Positions 28,972 through 38,900 of a stretch of DNA of 64,000 bases are shown here, one piece after another (within the stretch, counting starts at the first letter, position 1; the number at the start of each line of letters is the position of its first letter). A model generated the notes under the pieces. The model ran no database searches. It was not told the DNA's origin and was given only the letters and a program-made list of their open reading frames with translations. The stretch is from Zobellia laminariae (lineage in GTDB: Bacteria; Bacteroidota; Bacteroidia; Flavobacteriales; Flavobacteriaceae), in NCBI RefSeq assembly GCF_009725995.1, contig NZ_RCNS01000003.1:806001-870000 (forward strand), written 5' to 3'. Both the position numbers and the translations under genes were made by a program.

Positions 28972-29361
28972 CGTCAATAAGTTTTAACCATGGATTTATT
29001 CCAAAATTATGGATTATTTCCATTTAAAGAGATGTTTTTATTGAACGAAATAAAACTTTAACGAAATGGACTATGTATCGCTGGTACATATTTTGAATCA
29101 AAGGGCTTTCGCGAGCACTGTATTACAGGGTTTCAAATCATACGAAGGACAAGATAAATTATATGCAATTCCATTATACGAACCATTAAGACTGAGAGAT
29201 TCCGTATAACGACAAGGTTGCTAAACATTTTTTAAGGTTCAAATCTTATTCTTTAAAAGTTATTTAGAAGCAATATCCAGCTTATATTCGTCAGCTAAAT
29301 CAGATTAATTAGTATTTGCAGCAGTAGTCAAAAAGAGAAGTACCATTTAAAATAATAAAAT
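28972..29361. other. Intergenic stretch with one 47-codon open frame
   Basis: An ATG-started frame at 29066-29209 (MDYVSLVHILNQRAF, LYAIPLYEPLRL) has fair composition but no known relatives, and is read in the opposite direction to the polymerase operon. It may be a small gene or a remnant. No promoter for the polymerase operon could be fixed. Confidence 0.3.
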
Positions 29362-30261
29362 ATGAAATGGCAAGGGAAGCGTACAAGTTCTAATGTAGAG
29401 GATCAGAGAGGCAAATCAAATTCACAGCGAGGAATTGGTGGGTTAAACCCAATGTTATTAGGCCCTTTAATTAAACTTTTATTTTCTAAAACGGGATTAA
29501 TTATTGCTGGTTTGATTATTTTGTTCTCAATTATGACCGGATACAACCCACTAAACCTAATTGGAAATTTCTTCACAAATTCAGGTAACCAAACGCTTAG
29601 TAACCAACCGTATGAAGGCACAGAACAAGAGAACGAACTAGCAAGATTTAGCGGTACAGTTCTAGCGAGTACGGAGGATGTCTGGAAAAATATTTTGAAT
29701 GATTACCGAGAGCCAACCTTAGTGCTATACTCTAATTATGTTTCATCTGCGTGCGGATCTGCGTCAAGTGCTACTGGACCTTTTTATTGTCCTGGTGATG
29801 AAAAATTATACTTAGATCTTACCTTTTTCCAAGATATGGAGAAACGAATGGATGCTCCTGGTGACTTTGCACAAGCATATGTCATAGCCCATGAAGTTGG
29901 CCATCACATTCAAAAGCTTACAGGTACTATGGACAAAGTAAATAACTTAAGGGGAAAAGTTAGTGATGTGGAATTTAACAAATATTCTGTAATGCTTGAA
30001 TTACAGGCCGATTTTTTGGCTGGTGTTTGGGCAAATCATGCTCAACGCACGACTCAATTATTAGAGCCGGGTGATTTTCAAGAAGCTCTTAACGCGGCAA
30101 ATGCAATAGGTGACGATCGCTTACAAAAACAATCTACCGGAAAAGTAGTTCCTGATGCGTTTACGCACGGAACCTCAGAACAACGTATGAGATGGTTTAA
30201 GAAAGGATTTGATACTGGAGATATTTCTCAGGGTGATACCTTTAGTGCTGATTCACTTTAA
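29362..30261 (+). CDS. YpfJ-family neutral zinc metallopeptidase
   Basis: 299 residues with a cytoplasmic N-terminus, a single membrane segment at residues 40-62 (GLIIAGLIILFSIMTG) and an extracytoplasmic catalytic domain. The zinc motif HEVGHH is near residue 178 and the third ligand is probably the Glu of LELQADFLAG. A conserved Cys pair (SACGS, FYCPGD) may form a disulfide. The family is widespread but its substrate is unknown. It is alone and convergent with the next operon. Confidence 0.85.
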   Translation: MKWQGKRTSSNVEDQRGKSNSQRGIGGLNPMLLGPLIKLLFSKTGLIIAGLIILFSIMTGYNPLNLIGNFFTNSGNQTLSNQPYEGTEQENELARFSGTVLASTEDVWKNILNDYREPTLVLYSNYVSSACGSASSATGPFYCPGDEKLYLDLTFFQDMEKRMDAPGDFAQAYVIAHEVGHHIQKLTGTMDKVNNLRGKVSDVEFNKYSVMLELQADFLAGVWANHAQRTTQLLEPGDFQEALNAANAIGDDRLQKQSTGKVVPDAFTHGTSEQRMRWFKKGFDTGDISQGDTFSADSL

Positions 30262-30432
30262 TTAATTTTCAGCAAATGTTATCTAACCAAGTGGTATTAT
30301 AAGCTAACCTTTTTGTGTACATCTTAAATTTCTACATCTTGCAATCTGAAAATCCAATTCTCTAATGGAAGTTCTCCTAGCTAACAAAAAAATGAATTTC
30401 AATATTCAACTTCGGAACCTCTTAGCCCCAAA

Positions 30433-30461
30433 TATTAGATTTAATAAAATTAAATCTAATA
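30433..30461. terminator. Perfect 13-bp hairpin between convergent genes
   Basis: TATTAGATTTAAT and its exact complement are separated by AAA (30433-30445 and 30449-30461). It sits 172 bases after the ypfJ stop and 117 bases after the stop of the opposing operon. The place suits a shared terminator, but the stem is nearly all A-T, so this is uncertain. The rest of the gap 30262-30577 holds nothing recognisable. Confidence 0.4.
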
Positions 30462-30577
30462 AACTAGTAAATTTGACCACTCCATAGTATTTAAAATTTA
30501 CCCAGTTATTTTAATATATGCGTACTTGGAACAAAAAGAACATAAATTTGATCTAATCGTTTCTATAAAAAATCAGC

Positions 30578-32038
30578 TCAATTCACCGAACTATCTGTTG
30601 TAAAAAGTTCCGATGACAGCTTTTCAAACTTTTCTAGAAAAAGGTCTTGAGAAAGGTTAAATAGATGTGACTCTGTCTGATAAAAATGCATCATATATCC
30701 TGCTGTATTAACAAACAATATCATATCTCCACGGGATGGCAGGTTCGGAAATGTCAATTCACGCTTTAGCAATACGTCCTGTTCCAAACAATAGGATCCC
30801 GTTAAGAAAAGTTTCGCTTCTTCAATAACCTCTGGTCGATTTTTATAAATAATGAAAGGATCTAATAAAAAATCAGCACTAGAACTTTTCAACTGACTCA
30901 TATTCATTTCCATGCCAACTAACCAATTTCCCTGTGCATCCAACTTACGATGTGCGACCTTGGCCAAAGTGACACCCACTTGATTTAACAGAGAACGACC
31001 TGGCTCAATTCGTACTTGTATATTCGCACTATTTATTAGCTCTGCCACGGATGTTCCAAAAGAGTTTTGATATGATAGAATTTGAGATAGAAAATTTGTA
31101 CTGTGAATCTCATTGTAAAATGGATAGGTGCTCAAGTTACCCCTAATCTCCATCTTGTTCGTTTCTTGTTCAAATCCCAATCCGTTATTCTGAAAAGTTA
31201 TCGGCTCTCTCTTGCCCAATACGGCATCCCTCAAATGGTTTTGAAAGTTCACCCATTCTTCATGTGATTCAAGATAGTTCATAAGAATACCACCTCCAAT
31301 ATCCAAAAAATCGATGGAATTACCTTGCTGCCGAAACTCTTGAATAATTTCTAGAGTTTGAATTGCCGCTTCCCCACGTTCTTCGATACTATATCCGTTC
31401 AAATGAAAATGAAATCCTGAAAGCTTCAAATGAGGAAAGGTTGCTTTATCTGAAAACCAAATTTTCAAATTTTGCCTATCCCGTTCTATGTCAAAACCAA
31501 ATCGGCTATAAAGTTTATTACCATTGACTTGAAAACCACTTAGACGAATCCCGAGAGAACACTCTTTTTCTAATTCTCCGGCAATTTGATTCGCCATTTG
31601 CAGCTCATCGGTATTGTCCACAATTATAGTTATATGATTCATGATTGCCAACTCTAGCAAAGCTCGGTTTTTAACAGCAGCGGTTAGTATCAAATTGTGC
31701 TCAGTACCACCTATTTCTATAGCCTGTTTTAATTCGTTGTAACTAGCCGTATCGACACCAATTCCGGATTTCAAAGCAGTATCTACAAGAGCTTTGCTTT
31801 TATTCGCTTTTCTTGCAAAGTAAATCTGACCTTCAACCTCAAACTTTTTAAATACCTCCAAATAGTCGCTTATATTCTTTTGGAACGAAGGAAGATGATG
31901 GATGTTAAGTGGAGAACCATACGTTTCGAGTAAATTTTCTACTATTTCCGTATGGTTCATCATTTCATGCATCCATGCACTGGTTACCGGTGTTAACTGA
32001 ATATCACCAAGGGATTTCGAATAGTTATTATTTGTCAT
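30578..32038 (-). CDS. Y4yA-like type III PLP-dependent decarboxylase family enzyme
   Basis: 486 residues of the alanine racemase/ornithine-DAP decarboxylase fold. The PLP lysine is in IYFARKANKS (near residue 81), the phosphate-binding loop is FLDIGGGI, the IEPGRSLL and the Cys motif GSYCLEQDVL supply the rest of the active site, and NTAGYMMHF replaces the usual C-terminal GAY block. The N- and C-terminal extensions fit the Y4yA group rather than lysA. It is the third gene of an operon with an FAD/NAD(P)-binding protein and an SbnA-like synthase. It may decarboxylate or otherwise alter an amino-acid intermediate; the substrate is unknown. Confidence 0.8.
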   Translation of the reverse strand: MTNNNYSKSLGDIQLTPVTSAWMHEMMNHTEIVENLLETYGSPLNIHHLPSFQKNISDYLEVFKKFEVEGQIYFARKANKSKALVDTALKSGIGVDTASYNELKQAIEIGGTEHNLILTAAVKNRALLELAIMNHITIIVDNTDELQMANQIAGELEKECSLGIRLSGFQVNGNKLYSRFGFDIERDRQNLKIWFSDKATFPHLKLSGFHFHLNGYSIEERGEAAIQTLEIIQEFRQQGNSIDFLDIGGGILMNYLESHEEWVNFQNHLRDAVLGKREPITFQNNGLGFEQETNKMEIRGNLSTYPFYNEIHSTNFLSQILSYQNSFGTSVAELINSANIQVRIEPGRSLLNQVGVTLAKVAHRKLDAQGNWLVGMEMNMSQLKSSSADFLLDPFIIYKNRPEVIEEAKLFLTGSYCLEQDVLLKRELTFPNLPSRGDMILFVNTAGYMMHFYQTESHLFNLSQDLFLEKFEKLSSELFTTDSSVN

Positions 32039-32051
32039 TCTAAATATTTTT

Positions 32052-33857
32052 TTAAGCGAATTCTCGCTTTTGAATTTTGTTCAGAATTTGCGCTGCCCAA
32101 GACGAGGCAAAATTGTTACGTACGCGTGAAAGGGTATCATTATCATAGACGGCCCCTTCTGTGGGCGTACCATAAAAACTAATATTATGAGTTACACCTC
32201 CATTTTTGCCTATAGCTCTTCCCTGCTTATCAATTTCAGGACAACCAAGCTCATAAGACCCTTCGGAATTAACAATGTACGGGCGTATGATTCCTTCATT
32301 TTTCATATGCTTTAACAAGGGAGACCAATCATCAAAATTATTTGATTTTGGAATTCTCGCATCTACTAACAAATCAAATTGTTGAGGCTTTCCAACCAAA
32401 GCTTGTATGGACCATCCCCTATCCAATTTCTTAATATTTGGATTTTTGGCATAATCTAAATCCAAAATCCCCGTTTCGGCCAACGCGATGATTTTTTTTG
32501 CATTCTCAATTGGTGGCCCATAGGAAATCCTGTTTAGCATTGAACGGTATTCTTTATCGAAAATATGATGGGATTGCGAGGTCATACCGCTAAAACTGAA
32601 AATTTCATTAAAAGTTTCACTGATATTCGCCCAAATCGTGGCAGCAGCCATAAACCCACTTATATTTGAACCCATTTCCGCTTCTATAACAAGATATTTT
32701 AAATAATTAAGCGTATCCAACTCTAGTGAATCAACACTGAACGATTTTGACATAACCATATCTTTTAAAGTAAACCGATACTCATTGGGATATAACTTAT
32801 GGAAATGCTCGATTTGCAACTTCATAGTCCTCAAATTATCGCTAATAGTAAAGGCTGTGCGGTTTTTTTCAAAAATGATACTATAATACCGGTACTGTAT
32901 TTCAGCAATATACAATGGAAGAACATGTTCAGAAAACTTAACTTTATTACCGATTCCTGCCCTTTTGTATATATTCTCTTTAGTAAAGTATATAGGTCGA
33001 TACCGTTCTTGGCCTTCCGCACCACTCCGCGGAACCATAGGCAAACCACTTCTTGAGAATGCATAAATTTTTTCTGGCTCCCTACCAGACCGTAGATATT
33101 GAAATTCTCCTGTACTTAATTTTTTAAATATCCCTCCTCTACCTTCGGTCAATGCTAAAGCTGTATCTATAAAGGTAAGACCTATTCCTTTTATTCCGAT
33201 AGTAAGTCTTTCAGATATCCCGGAAAGTTTAGAAGCCACAGGATATACGTAGGGTATCGAGTCGGATTGCGTGCTATCCAAACACGATTTAGAACTAAGT
33301 TTGCCCATGAAACTGGTATGTCCCGTGGTGAGCAAAGCTTCATCTATTTGTAAAGTCATGTCATAATCTCCATCATCAATAGAATATTTTAAAAGCAGCC
33401 CCTCTGAGCACTCTTTAATATCATTGACTTTGGCAACATGTTTAACAATTTTTATGGTATTACCACTTTGCCGCTGTAAAAGGTCAAAACAATATATTAA
33501 GTACTCACCCACCTTTTTTCGCGAAGAAAACTTATCGGCTATATTTATTTCATTTTCGATAACTCCTTTACTCAGCCATTCGACAAAATTTGGCGTTTCA
33601 TTTACACATGGTTCCGGTATTTCTTGTGGCCAAGCATTAATTTTTCTATTAGGGTAGTTCATAATAAGATATTCCGGCTGATTTGGACAATATGTAGCTC
33701 CCGCACCAAAAAACCCGGTCTTTTCAAAAAGATGGATTTCAACGCCAGTACCGACATTTCCTTTATTCAACTCGGCCAGTAGGCGCTCCATCGCATATAG
33801 CCCTTTTGGGCCAACTCCGACAATGGCCACTTTATATGGCTGTTCCCAAAATTCCAT
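32052..33857 (-). CDS. FAD/NAD(P)-binding oxidoreductase-like protein
   Basis: 601 residues. The N-terminal nucleotide-binding motif is VAIVGVGPKGLYAMERLL, followed by a GAGATYCP block; this belongs to the NAD-binding_9 group (PF13454-like), whose members sit in siderophore and natural-product clusters. TTGHTSF and IKGIGLTFIDTALALTEGRG form the second Rossmann-like part. It overlaps the SbnA-like gene by 26 bases and is followed 13 bases later by the PLP enzyme. It probably carries out a redox or N-oxidation step; the chemistry is unproven. No signal peptide, so it is cytoplasmic. Confidence 0.75.
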   Translation of the reverse strand: MEFWEQPYKVAIVGVGPKGLYAMERLLAELNKGNVGTGVEIHLFEKTGFFGAGATYCPNQPEYLIMNYPNRKINAWPQEIPEPCVNETPNFVEWLSKGVIENEINIADKFSSRKKVGEYLIYCFDLLQRQSGNTIKIVKHVAKVNDIKECSEGLLLKYSIDDGDYDMTLQIDEALLTTGHTSFMGKLSSKSCLDSTQSDSIPYVYPVASKLSGISERLTIGIKGIGLTFIDTALALTEGRGGIFKKLSTGEFQYLRSGREPEKIYAFSRSGLPMVPRSGAEGQERYRPIYFTKENIYKRAGIGNKVKFSEHVLPLYIAEIQYRYYSIIFEKNRTAFTISDNLRTMKLQIEHFHKLYPNEYRFTLKDMVMSKSFSVDSLELDTLNYLKYLVIEAEMGSNISGFMAAATIWANISETFNEIFSFSGMTSQSHHIFDKEYRSMLNRISYGPPIENAKKIIALAETGILDLDYAKNPNIKKLDRGWSIQALVGKPQQFDLLVDARIPKSNNFDDWSPLLKHMKNEGIIRPYIVNSEGSYELGCPEIDKQGRAIGKNGGVTHNISFYGTPTEGAVYDNDTLSRVRNNFASSWAAQILNKIQKREFA

Positions 33858-34845
33858 TTTGTAATTTAATTGGCTGATAATTATCCCGTTTAAAATTCCT
33901 GTTACCTATATTATGCTTTACCCAATTATCATTATAAACCGTATCTAGATAACGTTCTCCACTATCAGGAAGCAAAAGTACAGAGGTGCTTTTCTCTGGC
34001 AATCGTTGGGAATATCTTTGGTATGCCGAAACGATTCCTCCTGAAGAGCCACCGGATAAAATCGCTTCTTTATTTAACAAATCTCGACAGCCCTGTATGC
34101 AATCTAAATCAGTGACATGTATAACATCATGAATTTTAGAAATATCTAGAAATTGGGAAGGTACGCTTGCCCCATGCCCTGGGATTTTACGTTTTTCAGG
34201 CCGTCCTCCAAATAATACACTACCATTCGCATCAACTGCAATTAGTTTGGTATTTAACTCGTTTTGCTCAATATAATTAGCACAACCCATAAGTGAACCG
34301 CAGGTACTTGTAGCAACAAAGAGATAATCTAAATTTTGACTCAACGAATTTGTGATTTCCTCCATTACCGCTAAATATGCCTTGGGATTATTGGGATTGC
34401 CATACTGATTTGACCAAATGCTACCCGGAATGGTGTCCAATAATTCATTCACTTTTTTAAGTCTTGCGGCTAAAAATCCACCGTCAGGAAGAGGTTCATT
34501 CACCATAATAACATCCGCTCCATAAGTCGTTAGCAATTTATGGGTCTGTTTATTCAGGTTGACATCAACCACCACTTTCAATTTCAAGCCATAAAATCGG
34601 CAAGCCTGCGCCAAACCGACGGCCATATTCCCTGAACTCGACTCCACAATAGTTCCCCCCTCCATAACATTCCCATTTCTCAAAAGTTCCGAAACAATCA
34701 AGTGCGATGTTCTGTCCTTCATGCTACCTGCTGGATTGGCACTTTCTAATTTTGCATAGACATGTTCCTTTCCAAAGAAACGGCTAAGGTGTACTAGTGG
34801 GGTATTACCAATAGTATCTAGTATATCTCTTGCTATTTTTCTCAT
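33832..34845 (-). CDS. SbnA-like PLP-dependent synthase (cysteine synthase family)
   Basis: 337 residues, fold type II. The PLP lysine is in PAGSMKDRTS (near residue 44); the substrate loop ESSSGNMAVGLAQAC and the phosphate loop STCGSLMG follow, with the C-terminal SGGSSGG and PDSGERYL. These resemble SbnA, which joins O-phosphoserine and glutamate on the way to 2,3-diaminopropionate in staphyloferrin B synthesis, more than CysK. It starts the three-gene operon. No SbnB or NIS synthetase gene is nearby, so the final product is unknown. Confidence 0.8.
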   Translation of the reverse strand: MRKIARDILDTIGNTPLVHLSRFFGKEHVYAKLESANPAGSMKDRTSHLIVSELLRNGNVMEGGTIVESSSGNMAVGLAQACRFYGLKLKVVVDVNLNKQTHKLLTTYGADVIMVNEPLPDGGFLAARLKKVNELLDTIPGSIWSNQYGNPNNPKAYLAVMEEITNSLSQNLDYLFVATSTCGSLMGCANYIEQNELNTKLIAVDANGSVLFGGRPEKRKIPGHGASVPSQFLDISKIHDVIHVTDLDCIQGCRDLLNKEAILSGGSSGGIVSAYQRYSQRLPEKSTSVLLLPDSGERYLDTVYNDNWVKHNIGNRNFKRDNYQPIKLQNGILGTAI

Positions 34846-34899
34846 CCTTATAGTTTAAGTACCGTACAATTAGTCCATGCGCTACAACATTTACTCTTC

Positions 34900-34945
34900 G
34901 CTAAGACTAAACCAATATTATTAAATGTTTAAAGGATGTCTTAGC
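34900..34945. promoter_or_regulatory. Candidate operator: inverted repeat upstream of the SbnA-like operon
   Basis: GCTAAGAC at 34900-34907 and GTCTTAGC at 34938-34945 are exact complements, 30 bases apart, and lie 55-100 bases upstream of the start codon at 34845. The half-site spacing suits a regulator binding to two separated sites or a leader hairpin. No regulator gene is adjacent. Confidence 0.35.
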
Positions 34946-35522
34946 TTAATTACATTAAAAAGTGGCGCAATGAGAAACACTGTTAAAGGGAAATTAATTT
35001 GTAGAATTCATAAATTTTTACGCCAAATAATAATGCGTATAACGCCATACGAACGCAAATGATCATAAAATTTAATAAGTCCAGACCACTATTGTGCACG
35101 AGAAAAGATTATGCCGTTTATCAAAATGTATAATTATTATCGTACGAGTAAAAAAAAAGAAAAAATATTGAGCTCCGAAATACATTTGTGTCGATTGTCC
35201 CTTGCAACCGACATATTTAAATAAGAGCCAGAGGAAGGAAATTTAACATCACCAATTACCGAACGAAGTGAGAGCAAAATAGCTGCAATACCGTTCTTCA
35301 AAAAGAACATTGTATTGAATGCTTCCATTAGATATTATAGACATCGCTTATAATAATAGAGGCGGAAAGTATCATACTAAATATTAACCTAATTCACCGT
35401 TTCTTAATTAAAACCACCCTTAATTTGAACTTTTATACCCAATTTCCAAATTGCACACATATCCAGCAAAACATATTATACTTTGAAACTCTGTACCAAC
35501 TAGAACATATGTATCAAAGTTC
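34946..35522. other. Intergenic stretch, no recognisable gene
   Basis: AT-rich. A 63-codon minus-strand frame at 35137-35328 has poor codon composition and no recognisable motif, and I do not accept it as a gene. Confidence 0.4.
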
Positions 35523-36557
35523 TTATAATTTCTCGTTTTCAGTAGCGTTAATTCTGTCAACGTATCTCATACGATAGATACGCAATACGACGAACAAAAT
35601 GCTAATCAGCAAGGGACCGAAAATAAGCCCGATGAACCCGAACAAGGGTATCCCCACCAGAACACCTATCAAAGTTACCAAAGGATGGATGTTGTCGAGC
35701 CTTTTTAGTGCGTATAGCCTTATCAGATTGTCGGTCGAGCCCACCACGATGAACCCATAAATCAACACGGTCCAAGCCTGATAATCATTACCGGCGCCCA
35801 GCAATAAAATAAAGACCGGCAGAATTCCCAAGGCAGTCCCGATAAAGGGTACCATCGAACCAATGGCCACTATAGCGGACCAGAAAAGGGGATCCTCTAC
35901 TTGGAAAATGATAAAACCAACTAGAGCGACTATTCCTTGTGCGAAGGCTACCAATGGAATTCCGATAGCATTGGCACGTACCTTCGATCTTGCCGCGGTG
36001 AGAATCTTTTTAAGGTTATCGCGACCGATAGGAACAAAGCTGGTTAACCGGTCTTTCATTGTTCCTTGGTCTATGAACATATAGAACAATAAAAAGTACA
36101 TCAAAGCGATTGATATTAGGGTCGTCGCCGTGCTGCCCAGCAATCCCTGCAAAAATTCCGCGACATAAATGGAATACTCTGGGGGATCAATTTTGTTGCT
36201 TACATCGTAATCGACGTACTTTTCAAGAACGAACATCCGTTCCTTTAAGGCTTCCATTACCCCTTCCGACCTATCTGCCAACTTGCCTATTCTCCCACCA
36301 AGCATCAGAATGATAATAATCAGAGGTAGGAAAATAGAAACAAAGGATAAAACAATCAAGAATAAGGCTGCAATTGTCCGGTTCCACCCCCTTTTTACAA
36401 GTGTAACCATCCAATTATCCATAAGTACATAAAGGGTCAAAGCTCCTAGCACACCCGAGAGATAAGGAATTATCTGCCATACGACCAACCCGCAAATCAC
36501 AAGTATTGTCGAAAGCATAAACATTTGCTTGAGGTGGCCCGGTGAAATATATCTCAT
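35523..36557 (-). CDS. AI-2E family transporter (PerM/YdiK-like)
   Basis: 344 residues with about 8 membrane segments. Typical family features are the first hydrophobic pair (STILVICGLVVWQIIPYLSG), a soluble segment near residues 90-150, and the conserved tail GSMVPFIGTALGILPV, STDNLIRLYALKR and PLFGFIGLIFGPL. Members export small metabolites or ions; some were described as AI-2 exporters, and others as Na+/H+ antiporters, so the substrate is open. It is 48 bases downstream of the next membrane protein, on the same strand, so the two may be an operon. Confidence 0.85.
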   Translation of the reverse strand: MRYISPGHLKQMFMLSTILVICGLVVWQIIPYLSGVLGALTLYVLMDNWMVTLVKRGWNRTIAALFLIVLSFVSIFLPLIIIILMLGGRIGKLADRSEGVMEALKERMFVLEKYVDYDVSNKIDPPEYSIYVAEFLQGLLGSTATTLISIALMYFLLFYMFIDQGTMKDRLTSFVPIGRDNLKKILTAARSKVRANAIGIPLVAFAQGIVALVGFIIFQVEDPLFWSAIVAIGSMVPFIGTALGILPVFILLLGAGNDYQAWTVLIYGFIVVGSTDNLIRLYALKRLDNIHPLVTLIGVLVGIPLFGFIGLIFGPLLISILFVVLRIYRMRYVDRINATENEKL

Positions 36558-36605
36558 TGTTTAATTTTAAGTCGCTGACAGTTACACAATGCGGGTATCA
36601 ATATG

Positions 36606-37151
36606 TTAATCTACATCTTGTTTCTCCTCCTCCTGCCTATAATCTGCAAGCGGATGGTCCTTTATACCCAAACCAACGATTTTTATAATATTAACGACGG
36701 TGTTATACAGCATCAGTACGACCACTATCAATGCCGCGCTTAAGATACTGGATATACCCAATGAGATGTAATAAATTATATTGAACCAATTCGAGGGTAC
36801 TGAATCCGATTCAGTTATAGGAAGGTTCAGCAATAAAAAGGACATGACCGCGGCGATAAAGACTGCAGTATCCAATTTAGCAATTTGTAGTACGTGGTAA
36901 TAATGTTCCTCTTTGAGTTTGGACTCGGAACCCGAGCTTAGGCTCAGTAAGGTCAAGAGCAAAGCAAGAATCGTAGCGGAGGCAAGGGCTACCGTATTGC
37001 AAAGAGTATTGAGCCCGTCCAGTGAATTTTTAATTAGGACTTTTGCCTCATAGCCCGATAACCTACCCAGTAGGAAAGTCCCTGCCAAAATAGCCACAAG
37101 GCATATCGCGCCTCCTAAAAAGGCTCTTCTAGTATAATCGCTCAACTTCAT
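36606..37151 (-). CDS. Membrane protein of unknown function, four segments
   Basis: 181 residues. Four hydrophobic segments are visible (FLGGAICLVAILAGTFLLG; TVALASATILALLLTLLSLS; DTAVFIAAVMSFLLLNL; IIYYISLGISSILSAALIVVVLML), with a charged loop (KLKEEHYYHVLQIAK) and a cytoplasmic, acidic tail. The family is not recognised. It is upstream of and close to the AI-2E transporter gene. Confidence 0.65.
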   Translation of the reverse strand: MKLSDYTRRAFLGGAICLVAILAGTFLLGRLSGYEAKVLIKNSLDGLNTLCNTVALASATILALLLTLLSLSSGSESKLKEEHYYHVLQIAKLDTAVFIAAVMSFLLLNLPITESDSVPSNWFNIIYYISLGISSILSAALIVVVLMLYNTVVNIIKIVGLGIKDHPLADYRQEEEKQDVD

Positions 37152-37210
37152 ATTGATGAATTTTTCTTAATAATTTAAAAGCTTTGGAATATCCGTCTAG
37201 AACTTTCCAT

Positions 37211-37241
37211 CAAAAAAAGATTCCCCTCGCCAAAAGGGGAA
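37211..37241 (-). terminator. Rho-independent terminator of the small membrane protein gene
   Basis: On the minus strand TTCCCC and GGGGAA form a stem around a 9-base loop, followed by a T-run (complement of the As at 37212-37218). It begins about 30 bases after the stop codon of the small membrane protein at 37270, which supports that gene. Confidence 0.75.
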
Positions 37242-37269
37242 TTAATTAAGAATTAATAAATCGGTTGCG

Positions 37270-37425
37270 TTATAATTTTCTGCCGGTGAGCAGTTTATAA
37301 ACAACTAATATCAGCGCAATCACTAAAATTACATGAATAATACCTCCTACATCAGGAAAGGCCACAAATCCGACCAACCAGCCAATAACGAGGATCACAA
37401 CTAAAATCCATACAATGTCTCTCAT
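37270..37425 (-). CDS. Small two-segment membrane protein (lmo0937-like)
   Basis: 51 residues, read directly from the sequence because it is too short for usual gene lists: MRDIVWILVVILVIGWLVG, then a GG turn, then a second membrane helix and the basic end KLLTGRKL. This is the layout of the lmo0937 family of stress-associated small membrane proteins, found in many flavobacteria. It has its own terminator at 37211-37241, so it is a separate transcription unit. Function unknown. Confidence 0.8.
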   Translation of the reverse strand: MRDIVWILVVILVIGWLVGFVAFPDVGGIIHVILVIALILVVYKLLTGRKL

Positions 37426-38671
37426 AATTTTGATTATTTAGGTTTATAATTAAAAATAGTTTGATCCTAGAAATCTCCATTTATTCAATTAAATGAAATG
37501 AAATACGTAAAAAATAGCTTTAAATTAAAAGCGTCGGAAAACGTGGGAAATTATCAATCGGATATTGGATTAAATTGAACCTCTGTCGATTTTCGTTAAG
37601 TTTATTGAATTTCCCGTATTCCGGCAATTTTAACCGCAGCTCCGATTAATCAAATTATTACAGCTACCTCCAATTGAACATTAATTGAAATTCCGCGGCT
37701 AGGAATAATATAATTATCTACACTAATTATCACGAAATTCGAAACTTTTATAAATTCATAGGTGTTCTAAAAAATAATTGAATTGCTTTATCAATAGTAA
37801 GGAATAAATCCGTTTGGCGGATTTATCCAGATAGATTACTTATGATTTCAACTAATTGTCACATGGACTGGGTACGATCAATATGGAAAGTTATAGGAAT
37901 CTCGAAAATTGTAAATTGTACGGGATACCATAATAATACCACCATTCTTTCCAGGGGGCCAGTAGAGGAAGAATGATATCTAAGTTACACGATTTACTCA
38001 ATCTACAATACAAACTATCATGTTCAGATTTTTGAATTTCTCTATTAGCTGCCACTCCTTGCCACCATGTCATGATAATAACCGCCCTGTCCTTATATGC
38101 AAATACTATCTAATTAATTGGAAAACCTACATTCTATCTTCTAGGTAAGAATTTCAAATCATCTCTTTCTTAACCTGTCTCAACTCTACACCCCAGTTAT
38201 TCATATGCAGGCAAAAACTGTCTTAACCATTGTTTTGGGGAGCAGTCCCCTCTTCTATCCAATTAAAATTATCTGAATTTATTTGCTCTTTCTTGTGTGA
38301 ATTTATTATCATAAAAGGTCATTCTCGATTAAACTTATAAATTAAGTACCCCAAGCCAACTGGCAAGTTTGTATGAAGTCTTTTTGTGATTCTATTATGA
38401 CAACCCGTTACAACTACGGAAAAGAACCATTCACCACATATTTTAATAATTATTAATCAATATAATCGGCAAACTAATGATTAATCGACATAGCACTACA
38501 TTTGAATCTATCAAAGATTGCGATAATAGTAGCTCCTGATTGACCACCATGAGCTATACTACTCAAATCCCACTATTTGAATCTAATAATAATAAAAAAA
38601 ACACTTTTTAATCTTATATAATTGCAATTTATGTTTTTCGGCATCATGGGCGCATGGTATAGCCTAGGATA
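37426..38671. other. Long AT-rich stretch without recognisable genes
   Basis: About 1.2 kb with no acceptable gene. A 60-codon minus-strand frame at 37891-38073 has poor composition and was rejected. No strong hairpins or tRNA were found. The region precedes a broken adhesin fragment and looks like decayed DNA. Confidence 0.4.
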
Positions 38672-38900
38672 ACTACTCTTGCGAATGATGGTACTACAGG
38701 TACATAACGTTGGGCAATATATACGGTCAATGCCAAACCCAGCATCAATGAGATAGATTTTAACAAAGGGATGACGGGTACAATTACCTTGAACTCTAAT
38801 CTTCCAAATATAAGCAGTACTATGGTCATTACAGGTCCTGGATCTTCAGCTATAACAATTTCCGGAAATAATCAGTATAAAATGTTTTTAGTCAATGCTA
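38672..38900 (+). pseudogene. Fragment of a large beta-helix/adhesin-like surface protein
   Basis: An open frame reads TTLANDGTTGT, an in-frame TAA at 38705-38707, then RWAIYTVNAKPSINEIDF, GTITLNSNLPNISS and SAITISGNNQYKMF. This is the repeating start of a family of large secreted beta-helix proteins (LRWAI...GTITL...ITG.G..ITI.GNNQ). Similarity ends near 38900. The fragment has no true start or end and is dead. The remaining large gene is not in the window. Confidence 0.65.

Noticed and set aside
18480..35217. A 15-base word (TTGCAACCGACATAT) present near 18480 and 35203
   Set aside because: One shared 15-mer is not surprising in 64 kb of AT-biased sequence, and the flanks differ.
35137..35328. 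63-codon minus-strand frame between the SbnA-like operon and the AI-2E transporter
   Set aside because: Poor composition; no family resemblance or regulatory signal.
37891..38073. 60-codon minus-strand frame
   Set aside because: Low-complexity, Trp-rich sequence without relatives; composition unlike neighbouring genes.
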